Source: Pseudomonadota bacterium
Lineage (GTDB): Bacteria; Pseudomonadota; Alphaproteobacteria; Rickettsiales; UBA6187
Reading direction: 5' to 3'
Assembly: GCA_027620075.1 (NCBI GenBank)
Contig: JAQCEY010000012.1
Coordinates: 1-45,895, forward strand
DNA length: 45,895 nt
The first letter of the stretch is position 1. Every line of letters starts with the position of its first letter. Below the pieces are notes generated by a model, which saw only the letters and a list, made by a program, of their open reading frames with translations, was not told the origin of the DNA and did not search any database. The position numbers were made by a program, and so were the translations under genes. This document shows, piece after piece, positions 24,782 to 32,527 of the stretch.

Positions 24782-24881
24782 CGTCATTCCCCGAATTTAC
24801 GTAAGTAAATTATAGGGGAATCTCCGGCAATTTGAACCGGATTACCCTATAATTTTGTTACACAAAATTCGGGTAATGACG
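24782..24881. repeat. Compound palindromic repeat between flagellin-like gene and fliS
   Basis: A near-perfect 100-bp palindrome. The outer 17-bp arms are 24782-24798 and 24865-24881 (one mismatch, ending CGTCATT / AATGACG). Middle 16-bp arms are 24807-24822 and 24840-24855 (about one mismatch), and the inner stem is TCCGG / CCGGA. Small AT hairpins sit within both arms. GTCATTCC-type palindromes are common dispersed repeats in alphaproteobacteria. Transcribed, it would fold strongly and could reduce or stabilise read-through between the two genes. Confidence 0.8.
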
Positions 24882-25001
24882 TAAAATTATTTTGGTTAGC
24901 AATGCCTAAAAATGACATAAATATTTTCCGCGAAGTACGCAGACTAAAAGTCAAAACAAGTAAGTTTTCATAAAATATAACAAACCACAGGAGGGGGGAT
25001 A

Positions 25002-25460
25002 ATGACCTATTCAAACCCATATGCGGCATATAGCCGTGCAAATGAAACAAAAAGCCATGCAGAACAAATATTTCTGCTATATTGTGGAGCTATATCTTTT
25101 GTACAGCAAGCAAAAGAGGCACATCAGGAAAACGACCACGACAAAAGATATAGGCTGATTGACCGCACAATGCAGATAATAAGGGGGTTAAGGGCATGTC
25201 TTGACTATGAGGCAAACCAAAAGGTTGCAACGGCACTTAATGATTATTACAAAGACATAGATACACTCCTTGTAGCAATTCAATGCGAGGATAATAAAGA
25301 AGAAATTTGTGATAAGGTTATAGAAAACCTAAGAACTATAAAAGAAACATGGGCGGAAATAAATCCGGATATAAAGTCGGTATTGGAACCTGAAAGATAT
25401 TTACCTCTGAATGGCGGAGAGGCTCAGGCTAGTTACAAGCCGAATGATTTTTCCGTATAA
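25002..25460 (+). CDS. fliS: FliS-family flagellin chaperone
   Basis: FliS is a small helical bundle that binds the C-terminal helices of flagellin and keeps it unpolymerised before export. The hallmarks are SNPYAAYSRANETKSHAEQI, then IFLLYCGAISFVQQAKEAH, DRTMQIIRGLRACLDYEAN and TIKETWAEI near residue 120. It has 152 residues, slightly longer than usual because of a polar tail. AGGAGGGGGG lies 4 nt before the ATG, an unusually strong ribosome site. It follows the flagellin-like gene across a palindromic repeat. No other flagellar gene is in the window, so its client is very probably the flagellin-like protein upstream. Confidence 0.88.
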   Translation: MTYSNPYAAYSRANETKSHAEQIFLLYCGAISFVQQAKEAHQENDHDKRYRLIDRTMQIIRGLRACLDYEANQKVATALNDYYKDIDTLLVAIQCEDNKEEICDKVIENLRTIKETWAEINPDIKSVLEPERYLPLNGGEAQASYKPNDFSV

Positions 25461-25529
25461 CGGGCGGCAAAATACATGTTGCACAAGTTCCTATAGTGTT
25501 GTAATAAACCTAAAAAAGGTTTGAATATT

Positions 25530-25898
25530 ATGACACAACCATCGGAACAAGATGTAAATTCTCAGGAAGATAGAGCCGTGCGTATAATGCGTTCTGTTGT
25601 AATAAATATGGGTATATTACTTGTTATAGGCACTATAGCTTTATTTGTTGCGGTAATAATGAAATCTAATTCATCATCTGATAAAAAAGCGGAATCCAAA
25701 GCGACCACACAAGATGAGATATTTAAGCAAGGAGAGTGTATGGCATATAAACAAGTCGATGTGCCGCTAATGGGTAAGGTTATTTCATCTGATACACATA
25801 ATAACATTCTAACAATAACCACAACGGATCAGGTTATAGCATATAACTTATGTACCGGAAAGGTTATAGCTAAGTTTCAGTCAGTCGGAAATAATTAG
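25530..25898 (+). CDS. Small single-pass membrane protein, unknown function
   Basis: The start is the ATG at 25530, because AAAAAAGG lies 10 nt upstream. A TTG at 25521 is also in frame. The 122-residue product has a charged N-terminus, one membrane helix (VVINMGILLVIGTIALFVAV, about 24-43), a polar Lys/Ser linker and a small beta-rich domain ending KVIAKFQSVGNN. This resembles small alphaproteobacterial membrane proteins of the DUF6476 kind, but I cannot confirm that. It lies 69 bp after fliS on the same strand, and its 3' end overlaps the convergent pseudopilin gene by 4 bases. Confidence 0.65.
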   Translation: MTQPSEQDVNSQEDRAVRIMRSVVINMGILLVIGTIALFVAVIMKSNSSSDKKAESKATTQDEIFKQGECMAYKQVDVPLMGKVISSDTHNNILTITTTDQVIAYNLCTGKVIAKFQSVGNN

Positions 25899-26686
25899 TA
25901 ATTACGTTTTGTTAACGTTAGATGTAGTGCCACTATACATCTTGGAATGGTTTCCGATATCATATATTCCTCATTATCACCACCTGCACCATCAGTACAG
26001 TTGCTGTCATATGCCGAGCCATCATAACCTGCAAGACCGATGACCCGACCGGTATAAGGTCTGCCGTCATCCATCTTATTATCAATGCTTTTAGCCTGAG
26101 AAGGAGTAAACAAAGAACCGTAAGAACGCTGATTCGGAACATGTCCGCCTATTATAAGTTGATTTCTGACCGGAATTGTATTTTTCCATCTATCGTCCGA
26201 ATTAAATACCCAGCCGCCCTGTCTTGACGATTTAAAAGCCGATGCAGGTATATTAAGTCCTGCTAACATAGCATTTGGCCCTCCGGTGTTGTTATTACCG
26301 GTGTATGCTCCTTCTATCAGACCGGCAAATCTTAGATGTGTCCAAGCAATAAAATTCTCATGATTGTCATATGCTATACCGTTATTCATATCCTGCCAAT
26401 GAATACGGTCATTGCCGCTTCCGTTGCAGTCATAAGGCGCACCGGAGCAGTTTACTCCCAGTGAATAAGCCGAAGCATTAGGCATATCACCTAAAATAGC
26501 GTTATATTCCAGATGGAAAGTGCTAGAAGCAGCATCATATTTATTGAATTCCGATATTACGGCACGTATTTTTGCCTGTGTTACAAGTTTTTGTCCTCCT
26601 ACTATACCTGCTACTATCAAACCTATAATAACAATAACTATAGAAAGCTCTATCAGAGTAAAACCGGATTTTTTAGAAATAGCCAT
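25895..26686 (-). CDS. Type IV pilin / pseudopilin-like protein
   Basis: The start is the ATG at 26686 (MAISKKSGFTLIELS). An upstream in-frame start at 26710 adds eight residues with no benefit. The class III signal SKKSG|FTLIELSIVIVIIGL gives prepilin peptidase cleavage before Phe, with the conserved Glu5. The globular part is rich in Asn, Gly and Tyr and contains CSGAPYDCNGSGNDR and a late Cys pair (DSNCTDGAGG and IPRCIV), which may form disulfides. It has 263 residues, longer than a major pilin and closer to minor pilins. It is the intact paralogue of the frameshifted gene at 6698-7485. It may work with the PilY1-like adhesin at 33263-36763. Confidence 0.82.
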   Translation of the reverse strand: MAISKKSGFTLIELSIVIVIIGLIVAGIVGGQKLVTQAKIRAVISEFNKYDAASSTFHLEYNAILGDMPNASAYSLGVNCSGAPYDCNGSGNDRIHWQDMNNGIAYDNHENFIAWTHLRFAGLIEGAYTGNNNTGGPNAMLAGLNIPASAFKSSRQGGWVFNSDDRWKNTIPVRNQLIIGGHVPNQRSYGSLFTPSQAKSIDNKMDDGRPYTGRVIGLAGYDGSAYDSNCTDGAGGDNEEYMISETIPRCIVALHLTLTKRNY

Positions 26687-26810
26687 AACCTTAATATAAA
26701 AATAATTCAATTATTACAAAGAATAAATTTTAACATAACAAGATTTATAAACCAGAAAAATATTTAATTTTTTTGTTTAAAGGGTAATATTGAAAAATTA
26801 TTCAAAATAA

Positions 26811-27218
26811 CTAACTACTGATCTCTAAAATAACAACTTTTTTTCTTTTTTCTTGCTTCTTACCGGCTACATTAGGATCTATAACACCTATCAATCGCCC
26901 TATGCCTGCTGTAAAAACGAACGAAAAAACAAAAGCCAGTGTAATAACCAGATAAATATCGGCTCCCGAAAAAATAGCTACCGTCATAAAAAAAAGAAAT
27001 ATTGCTACTATAAGGGCTTCTAATAATAGAACTAATAAATAGAAAGGCGATAGAATACCTGCAACAAGCCATATTAACCTTACTCCACGATTCTTAAACT
27101 TTGAAAAAAGTTTAAATGTGGTTAAAACTTCTTTTCTTTTACCGTATATACGAAAAACAAGTTTATCGTCTTTTTCGTATATATCGTAAAACTTACCGGA
27201 TACATCATTGTTTGTCAT
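26811..27218 (-). CDS. Small two-helix membrane protein, unknown function
   Basis: I do not recognise this 135-residue protein. It has a cytoplasmic-type N-terminus (about 1-45) with FRIYGKRKEVLTTFK, two or three hydrophobic segments (WLVAGILSPFYLLVLLLEAL, AIFLFFMTVAIFSG and LVITLAFVFSFVFTAGIGRL), and a basic C-terminal tail (GKKQEKRKKVV). It stands alone, with 124 bp to the pseudopilin gene and 230 bp to the regulator. No motif suggests an enzymatic role. Confidence 0.6.
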   Translation of the reverse strand: MTNNDVSGKFYDIYEKDDKLVFRIYGKRKEVLTTFKLFSKFKNRGVRLIWLVAGILSPFYLLVLLLEALIVAIFLFFMTVAIFSGADIYLVITLAFVFSFVFTAGIGRLIGVIDPNVAGKKQEKRKKVVILEISS

Positions 27219-27448
27219 AATAGAACATTATATCACAGTTTTATTGCAAAGTATATATTAAATGTAACAAATTCTTCATAATGCCGCACGGATTGCATTG
27301 CATGTATTGCAGAAGGCTATTAGCTTAAAATAATTTAAAAAAACCGATATAAATACCTATTGTATGATACGTGATGCATTATATGAAAAGTCTGAGTATG
27401 ATTAAAGGTCTGATTAAAAAATAAAATATACAACATGTCGCCAAAGCG

Positions 27449-28213
27449 TTACATCAACTTCAATATACGATATATATCACATTGTTTGTTGGTGCATAGT
27501 AAGCGTTTTTCAAGGCTGCAACTATCTTCATTGAAGCATTCAACCTCGCAATATTCCTGCAACAGGTCAATGTCGGGTATTGTGATTTCCCGTCCCTGAA
27601 AGTTAATGTTTAGGTCTTCGTTAAGTCTTTTCATGGCTCTTGAGAAAGTTTCAGGCTTCATACCGAGTCTGGACGCTACGAGATATTTATTATACGGTAG
27701 CTGCAAATTAGTCTTATACTCCCTATCCATTGAAAGCTTTAGCAAAAAACAGCCGACACGCTGTGAGGCGGTCAGCTTGCTTATATGTTCGTATGTAAGG
27801 CTTAACTGGTTATTGTGGTGTGATATGGAAGCCAGCATTTTTAATGCGATATTCGGATTTTTCCTCACTTCCTCACGTATTGCACAAGCCTCCAATAACA
27901 ATACTTTTGCACCGCCGCCCACAACTTGTGTGCTATACGGATAATCAGACCCTTCAAAAGTTGCTGCCTCACTAAAGGCATCGCCTATAGTAACAAGAGA
28001 GATTACCGTTTCGTCACCGTCTTTGTTAACCCTGTATAATTTTACCCAGCCTTCAAGGATTATAAAGAACTTATCGGCAGGCTCTCCGTAATGAAACATC
28101 TGCCGGTTTTTTTTATATTCCTTTTGTTGCAGCTTACTAACAAAATATTCCAACTCATCGTTAGATAGTCCTGTAAAAAAGGGAATGGTTTTCAGTAGGT
28201 TAATATGTTTCAT
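27449..28213 (-). CDS. Crp/Fnr-family transcriptional regulator with Cys-rich tail
   Basis: The start is the ATG at 28213 (MKHINLLKTIPFFTGLSN). The frame extends further up without a ribosome site. The N-terminal cyclic-nucleotide-binding-type barrel (about 10-125) includes GEPADKFFIILEGWVKLYR and GDAFSEAATFEG. The dimer helix follows, then the winged helix KYLVASRLGMKPETFSRAMK (about 175-205). FNR-type iron-sulfur Cys residues are absent from the N-terminus. Instead the last 35 residues carry five Cys (YCEVECFNEDSCSLEKR, LLCTNKQCD), an unusual extension that might bind metal or a cluster. It is divergent from the methyltransferase/ATP-grasp gene. A Fnr-type box 29 bp upstream suggests autoregulation. 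Confidence 0.85.
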   Translation of the reverse strand: MKHINLLKTIPFFTGLSNDELEYFVSKLQQKEYKKNRQMFHYGEPADKFFIILEGWVKLYRVNKDGDETVISLVTIGDAFSEAATFEGSDYPYSTQVVGGGAKVLLLEACAIREEVRKNPNIALKMLASISHHNNQLSLTYEHISKLTASQRVGCFLLKLSMDREYKTNLQLPYNKYLVASRLGMKPETFSRAMKRLNEDLNINFQGREITIPDIDLLQEYCEVECFNEDSCSLEKRLLCTNKQCDIYRILKLM

Positions 28214-28241
28214 TTTTAATGCTCTAAAACTTAAAAAAATC

Positions 28242-28255
28242 TTGATAGTAGTCAA
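28242..28255. promoter_or_regulatory. Fnr/Crp-type operator
   Basis: TTGAT-AGTA-GTCAA differs by one base from the TTGAT-N4-ATCAA consensus. It lies in the 127-bp divergent gap between the Crp/Fnr-like gene and the fusion enzyme gene, so the regulator could control itself, its neighbour, or both. Confidence 0.5.
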
Positions 28256-28340
28256 GGAACTAATTGTCCTTTTATATAGTTTTATACTTGTTTTTTATAA
28301 AGCTATGTGTTTTATAAAACTTTTAATATATTAGTTAGTG

Positions 28341-30266
28341 ATGTCCATGCAAAAACAAAAAACTTCATTTCCCCAGCGTACACTCGGTCCGGTTTCAGAC
28401 TTGGAGCGTCATCTGCCTTCCGAATGGTGGAAAAGCCTTTTCAACTCCCTTTATCTAAAGACTGACGGAGATGTCGTTGAAAATCAGGAAAATACCAAGC
28501 GTGATGTAGATACGTTAATTAAAACCCTCGGCTTAAAAACGCAAGACCGAATTTTAGACTTATGCTGCGGTCAGGGTCGTCACGCTATTGAGCTTGCCGG
28601 TCGTGGTTTTAATAAAGTAACAGGTGTGGACAGGTCACGTTATCTGGTACGCCTCGCACGTAAACGTGCCTTGAATATGAATCTGCCTATACAATTTTCA
28701 GAAGGCGATGCCCGTAAATTCCGTTTGGGCGATAATAGTCAGGACGTTGTATATTTAATGGGTAACTCGTTCGGTTATTTTGAACGGGAAGAAGATGATT
28801 GCGAGGTGCTGGAGTCCATTAAGAAAACATTGGTATCTGAGGGCAGGATAGCACTTGATATCACAAACGGCTCTTGGATGCGTAAATCATTCGAACCACG
28901 TTCATGGGAATGGATAGACCAAGACCATTTTGTGTGCAGGGAACGCTCCTTATCCTCTGACGAAAAGCGGATAATTTCTCGTGAAGTTATAGTACACGCT
29001 GAAAAAGGTGTTATTGCCGACCAGTTCTATGCAGAGCGTCTGTATGACGAATCGCAGATAAAGGAATTGCTGGAAAAATTATCGTTCGATAATATTGAAG
29101 TTCATAACAGCATAGAAACCAGTTCTACAAGGAACCATGATTTAGGTATGATGGCAAACCGCCTGTTTGTTACGGCTGTTTCGCCTGTTAAGAAGTCAAG
29201 ACCTAAGACAAAAAAATCAGAACGTGAAGTATTGGTATTGTTGGGCGACCCAAGACTTGCCGATAGCGTTAAAAAAGGCGGAACATTTAACTCGGAAGAC
29301 CTTGAAACGGTTGACAGGCTTAAAAATACGCTAAACGATATTGAAGGATATAAATTCCAGTTCCTCGATAACCACGCAACATTTTTACGTAACCTTCCGA
29401 ATAAAACAAATTCTTTTGTTTTAAATTTCTGTGATGAAGGCTATTTAAATGATGCATTTAAAGAACTGCATGTGCCGGCTCTTCTTGAAATGCTTAATAT
29501 CCCGTATAGCGGTGCAGGACCTGCATCTTTGGGATTATGCTACAACAAGTCGATAATACGCTCTATGGCTATAAGCCTTGATATTCCGGTGCCTGAAGAA
29601 ACATATTACGACCCAAGCGATCAGGCTGCATCAATTCCTTCTATTTTTCCGGCCATCTTGAAGCCGAATTACGGTGACAGCTCAATCGGTATAACTAAAG
29701 ATGCCGTTGTATCGAATGCCGAACAGTTAATTGCGTATCTTGAAAACTTACGGGAAATACTGCCTAACACTCCTATACTTATACAGGAATTTTTGGCAGG
29801 GAACGAGTACAGCGTCGGAATTATCGGAAATCAGGGTAATTATACGGTGTTGCCGATATTGGAGGTGGATTACAGCAAGTTGCCTAAAAAATTACCTAAA
29901 ATATTAGGTTATGAATCAAAATGGCTGCCTGACTCGCCATATTGGAATGATATAAGCTATATAGAATCAAATCTTGACGAAGAAAATAAAAGAAAATTAA
30001 TTGACGCATCAATATCTTTATTTGAAAGAACCGGCTGTAGGGATTACGCACGTTTTGATTTCAGGGCTGCTAAAGACGGCAAAATAAAATTGCTTGAGGT
30101 AAATCCTAATCCGGGTTGGTGCTGGGACGGAAAACTTAACCTTATGGCAGGTTTTGGGGATTATAGTTACAAGGATTTATTACAACTCATTTTAAAGTCA
30201 TCGACGGAACGCTATGAAAGCTATTGCGAACAAAGTGATATGCAAAGCGGTACTATCGCAGCCTAG
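28341..30266 (+). CDS. Methyltransferase / D-Ala-D-Ala-ligase-like ATP-grasp fusion
   Basis: Two enzymes are joined. Residues about 40-270 form a class I SAM methyltransferase: motif I ILDLCCGQGRHAIELAGRG, then VTGVDRSRY, and DVVYLMGNSFGYF. After a Lys-rich linker (about 285-300), residues 300-620 form an ATP-grasp ligase of the D-Ala-D-Ala type: VLVLLGDPR, ILKPNYGDSSIGITKD, ILIQEFLAGNEYSVGIIG, YARFDFRAAKDGKIKLLEVN and NPGWCWDG. It should activate a carboxylate by phosphorylation and join it to an amine, with methylation of the same or a related substrate. Starts at 28341 and 28347 are both possible. The following oxygenase gene overlaps its 3' end by 53 bases, implying a pathway unit. The substrate is unknown. 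Confidence 0.85.
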   Translation: MSMQKQKTSFPQRTLGPVSDLERHLPSEWWKSLFNSLYLKTDGDVVENQENTKRDVDTLIKTLGLKTQDRILDLCCGQGRHAIELAGRGFNKVTGVDRSRYLVRLARKRALNMNLPIQFSEGDARKFRLGDNSQDVVYLMGNSFGYFEREEDDCEVLESIKKTLVSEGRIALDITNGSWMRKSFEPRSWEWIDQDHFVCRERSLSSDEKRIISREVIVHAEKGVIADQFYAERLYDESQIKELLEKLSFDNIEVHNSIETSSTRNHDLGMMANRLFVTAVSPVKKSRPKTKKSEREVLVLLGDPRLADSVKKGGTFNSEDLETVDRLKNTLNDIEGYKFQFLDNHATFLRNLPNKTNSFVLNFCDEGYLNDAFKELHVPALLEMLNIPYSGAGPASLGLCYNKSIIRSMAISLDIPVPEETYYDPSDQAASIPSIFPAILKPNYGDSSIGITKDAVVSNAEQLIAYLENLREILPNTPILIQEFLAGNEYSVGIIGNQGNYTVLPILEVDYSKLPKKLPKILGYESKWLPDSPYWNDISYIESNLDEENKRKLIDASISLFERTGCRDYARFDFRAAKDGKIKLLEVNPNPGWCWDGKLNLMAGFGDYSYKDLLQLILKSSTERYESYCEQSDMQSGTIAA

Positions 30267-30876
30267 TGACTTTAATATTGACTATGTATGCAACCGGATT
30301 GAACAAACAGGTTTTGCCCATATTAAAAACTTATTTCCCGAATCCCTTTTAAAATCTTTATACAAAGAAATAAAGGATTTAGATGAAAACCGTCAATTGC
30401 AGCCTGCCGGAATAGGTCGGGGTAATGCTCATACGGTTATTAAGTCGGTGCGTCGTGACAAAATACACTGGATAGAAGGCTCAACCCTTGCTCAGTGCCG
30501 GTTAAATGAAGCACTCGAAGATATAAGGGTAGATATAAACAGGCGTTTAATGCTAGGCTTATTTGATATAGAATCGCATTTTGCCGTATATAGGGAAGGG
30601 GGTTTTTATAAAAAACACCTTGATAGATTCAAGGGGCAAAAAAACCGTGTATTATCGATGGTAATTTATTTAAACCCGAAGTGGCGTAAATCCGACGGCG
30701 GTTTATTAAACGTTTTCACAAATGAGAATATTTTATCCGTAATGCCGCAATGGGGTAATGTAGTTATATTTTTAAGCGAGAGCATTTTGCACGAGGTAAC
30801 CGTTACAAAGTGCAGTAGATATAGTATAGCTACATGGTTCAGGTGCAATAGTGATAATCCGTTGGAAATATTATAA
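30214..30876 (+). CDS. 2-oxoglutarate/Fe(II) oxygenase, prolyl-hydroxylase-like
   Basis: The double-stranded beta-helix core shows the metal triad His135-x-Asp137 (FYKKHLDRFKG) and His193 (SILHEVTV), and a likely 2-oxoglutarate-binding Arg202 (CSRYSIATWFR). MVIYLNPKWRKSDGGLLNVF is the typical P4H-type strand pair. It has 220 residues. The ATG at 30214 lies inside the 3' end of the ATP-grasp fusion gene, in another frame, so translation is probably coupled. It is expected to hydroxylate a protein or small molecule in the same pathway. It overlaps the convergent transporter gene by 6 bp. Confidence 0.85.
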   Translation: MKAIANKVICKAVLSQPSDFNIDYVCNRIEQTGFAHIKNLFPESLLKSLYKEIKDLDENRQLQPAGIGRGNAHTVIKSVRRDKIHWIEGSTLAQCRLNEALEDIRVDINRRLMLGLFDIESHFAVYREGGFYKKHLDRFKGQKNRVLSMVIYLNPKWRKSDGGLLNVFTNENILSVMPQWGNVVIFLSESILHEVTVTKCSRYSIATWFRCNSDNPLEIL

Positions 30877-31698
30877 TATTTCCTCACCTATCCTGTATGC
30901 CAGCCATTCTTTATGACGCTTACGCTCCTGATAGGCAATGAAACTTGTGCTGGCAACTATTATTATACTGCCTACGATAGTAGGGAATTTTATAATTTCT
31001 CCAAACGCTATATATGCCATTACGGAAGTAAAAACAAGGCTCATAAATGCAAATGGCTGTATTACCGTTAGAGTGCCTATGCTGTAAGCATATGTCAGTG
31101 TTAGCATATTAAATATAAAAAATACCCCTATCAGCAGCATAATGCATAATTGGGTAAATGTCGGGGTTATCCAAGTAGATACTACAAAAGGCAATAGCAT
31201 CAAAAAGCTGAATAACGAGAAATACCATGTTATTTTAATCGTATCGGATATAATTCCCATTCTCTTTATGATTATATCGGTAATAGACCACAAGATACAG
31301 GCTCCGATAACCATGAATGACTGAGTCTGGAAAGAGTCACTTGCAGGCTGAACAATTATAAGCATTCCAAAAAAACCCAGTGATAACGCCGGATAATAAT
31401 ATTTACGCATAACTTCTTTCAGGATTACTATTGCAAGAATAATAGTAAATAGAGGCGTTGAAAAACTTAAAGCCGTTGCCGAGGGCAAAGATATCTTATC
31501 AAGGCTCATAAAGAACAATGCCGTAGCTACCAACCAGAAAAATGCACGTGTAATATGAGCTAGAATTGATTTTTTCTTAGGAAAGGGCATTAATTTTTTT
31601 CTGTTGAATAAAAACAGGGCAACGCATGCCGTACCTGTTTGAAAAAGCAATATCTGAACTATGCTCAAGCCTGATTGCATCGCATATTTTGTCAACAC
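30871..31698 (-). CDS. DMT/EamA family transporter, possibly with non-canonical start
   Basis: This inner-membrane permease has two EamA repeats (about five helices each), for example ALSFSTPLFTIILAIVILKE and FMSLVFTSVMAYIAFGEIIK near the ends of the halves. It probably moves a metabolite or amino acid. The standard start (GTG at 31698) truncates the first helix. The frame stays open upstream and encodes SLESIAYFVLHCFLFSCIG, a good first helix. The only start-like codon with a ribosome site (AGGGG, 7 nt before) is an in-frame ATA at 31794, which would give 307 residues. The original ATG may have mutated, or ATA may be used. It is convergent with the oxygenase gene. Confidence 0.8.
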   Translation of the reverse strand: MLTKYAMQSGLSIVQILLFQTGTACVALFLFNRKKLMPFPKKKSILAHITRAFFWLVATALFFMSLDKISLPSATALSFSTPLFTIILAIVILKEVMRKYYYPALSLGFFGMLIIVQPASDSFQTQSFMVIGACILWSITDIIIKRMGIISDTIKITWYFSLFSFLMLLPFVVSTWITPTFTQLCIMLLIGVFFIFNMLTLTYAYSIGTLTVIQPFAFMSLVFTSVMAYIAFGEIIKFPTIVGSIIIVASTSFIAYQERKRHKEWLAYRIGEEIL

Positions 31699-31933
31699 GC
31701 CGATGCACGAAAAAAGAAAGCAGTGTAATACAAAATACGCAATGCTTTCTAGTGAACGTCCATTATAGTTTTCAAAGTTAATTAGATTTTTTATAACGTA
31801 CCCCTACCTCATATTAACATATTAAAATAGAATGATTGTAGGAAAATGCCAGAAAAAACTTGACCGCCATCAAGTTTTTTCTTTCCAAGACTAGTAATGT
31901 TGCTTTTACCGTAACATAATTTATGAGAAAAAA

Positions 31934-32182
31934 ATGACTTTAAAATCTTTGAAAACTTTGTTGGCTGCCGGACTTGTATGCGGTTTATTTTCTGCCCCTG
32001 CTTTAGCTGAGGACGCTGAGGTTTCTTCCGATAACAAATACGATCTGGCATATAATAAATGTAGCGATGTTGCCGATAACCAAGAAAGCTACGAAAGCTG
32101 GGACGGTGTATTTAATAACTGCATGCGTCAGGAAGGTTTTGAACCTGAAACTGAAGTTGAAACTGAAACTGAGCAACAGTAA
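31934..32182 (+). CDS. Small secreted protein, unknown function
   Basis: The 82-residue precursor has a clear Sec signal peptide (MTLKSLKTLLAAGLVCGLFS, cleavage after APALA). The mature part of about 57 residues is acidic, with two Cys (NKCSDV and NNCMRQ) that could form one disulfide and a Glu/Thr-rich tail (ETEVETETEQQ). GAGAA precedes the ATG. It stands alone and is followed by a good terminator at 32215-32250. Function is unknown; an abundant small periplasmic protein is plausible. Confidence 0.7.
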   Translation: MTLKSLKTLLAAGLVCGLFSAPALAEDAEVSSDNKYDLAYNKCSDVADNQESYESWDGVFNNCMRQEGFEPETEVETETEQQ

Positions 32183-32214
32183 TTTTATCTGTTATTCATA
32201 TAAAATCTAAAAAG

Positions 32215-32250
32215 ACATGCCGTATTCCAAGTGTTTACGGCATGTTTTTT
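32215..32250 (+). terminator. Intrinsic terminator after the small secreted protein gene
   Basis: A perfect 10-bp stem ACATGCCGTA / TACGGCATGT with an 11-nt loop is followed by TTTTT. It is the best rho-independent terminator seen in the window. Confidence 0.85.
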
Positions 32251-32527
32251 ATTATACTTTTTGTGTATGGGGTTATTTATTATAATTTCCGGCACAATCT
32301 CTGTGAACTTCACTTCAACATTCTATAATTAAAGTTCACAATTGAAAATTCTACCTATAGTTTATCCTGAGAACATCAAAGAAACATTAATTTTGCATGA
32401 TTGTTTGTTGAAGTGACTGAAAGAGTTAAAGAATAATTTGTGTAGCTGTTTTTTGTCAACGTTAAGGAAGTGTTAATACTTATTTGTTACGCTTAAGGTA
32501 AGTGTTCAAGAAACATGTGGGTTAGCT
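32251..32527. other. Gene-free gap before the secreted protein / PilY1 pair
   Basis: Apart from an inverted pair CACTTCAACA / TGTTGAAGTG about 90 bp apart (near 32310 and 32405), no gene or clear promoter is visible. The stretch probably carries the promoter of the downstream two-gene unit. Confidence 0.35.

Noticed and set aside
24902-24973. 23-codon open frame starting MPKNDINIFREV upstream of fliS
   Set aside because: It is too short, lacks a ribosome site and overlaps the edge of the palindrome region.
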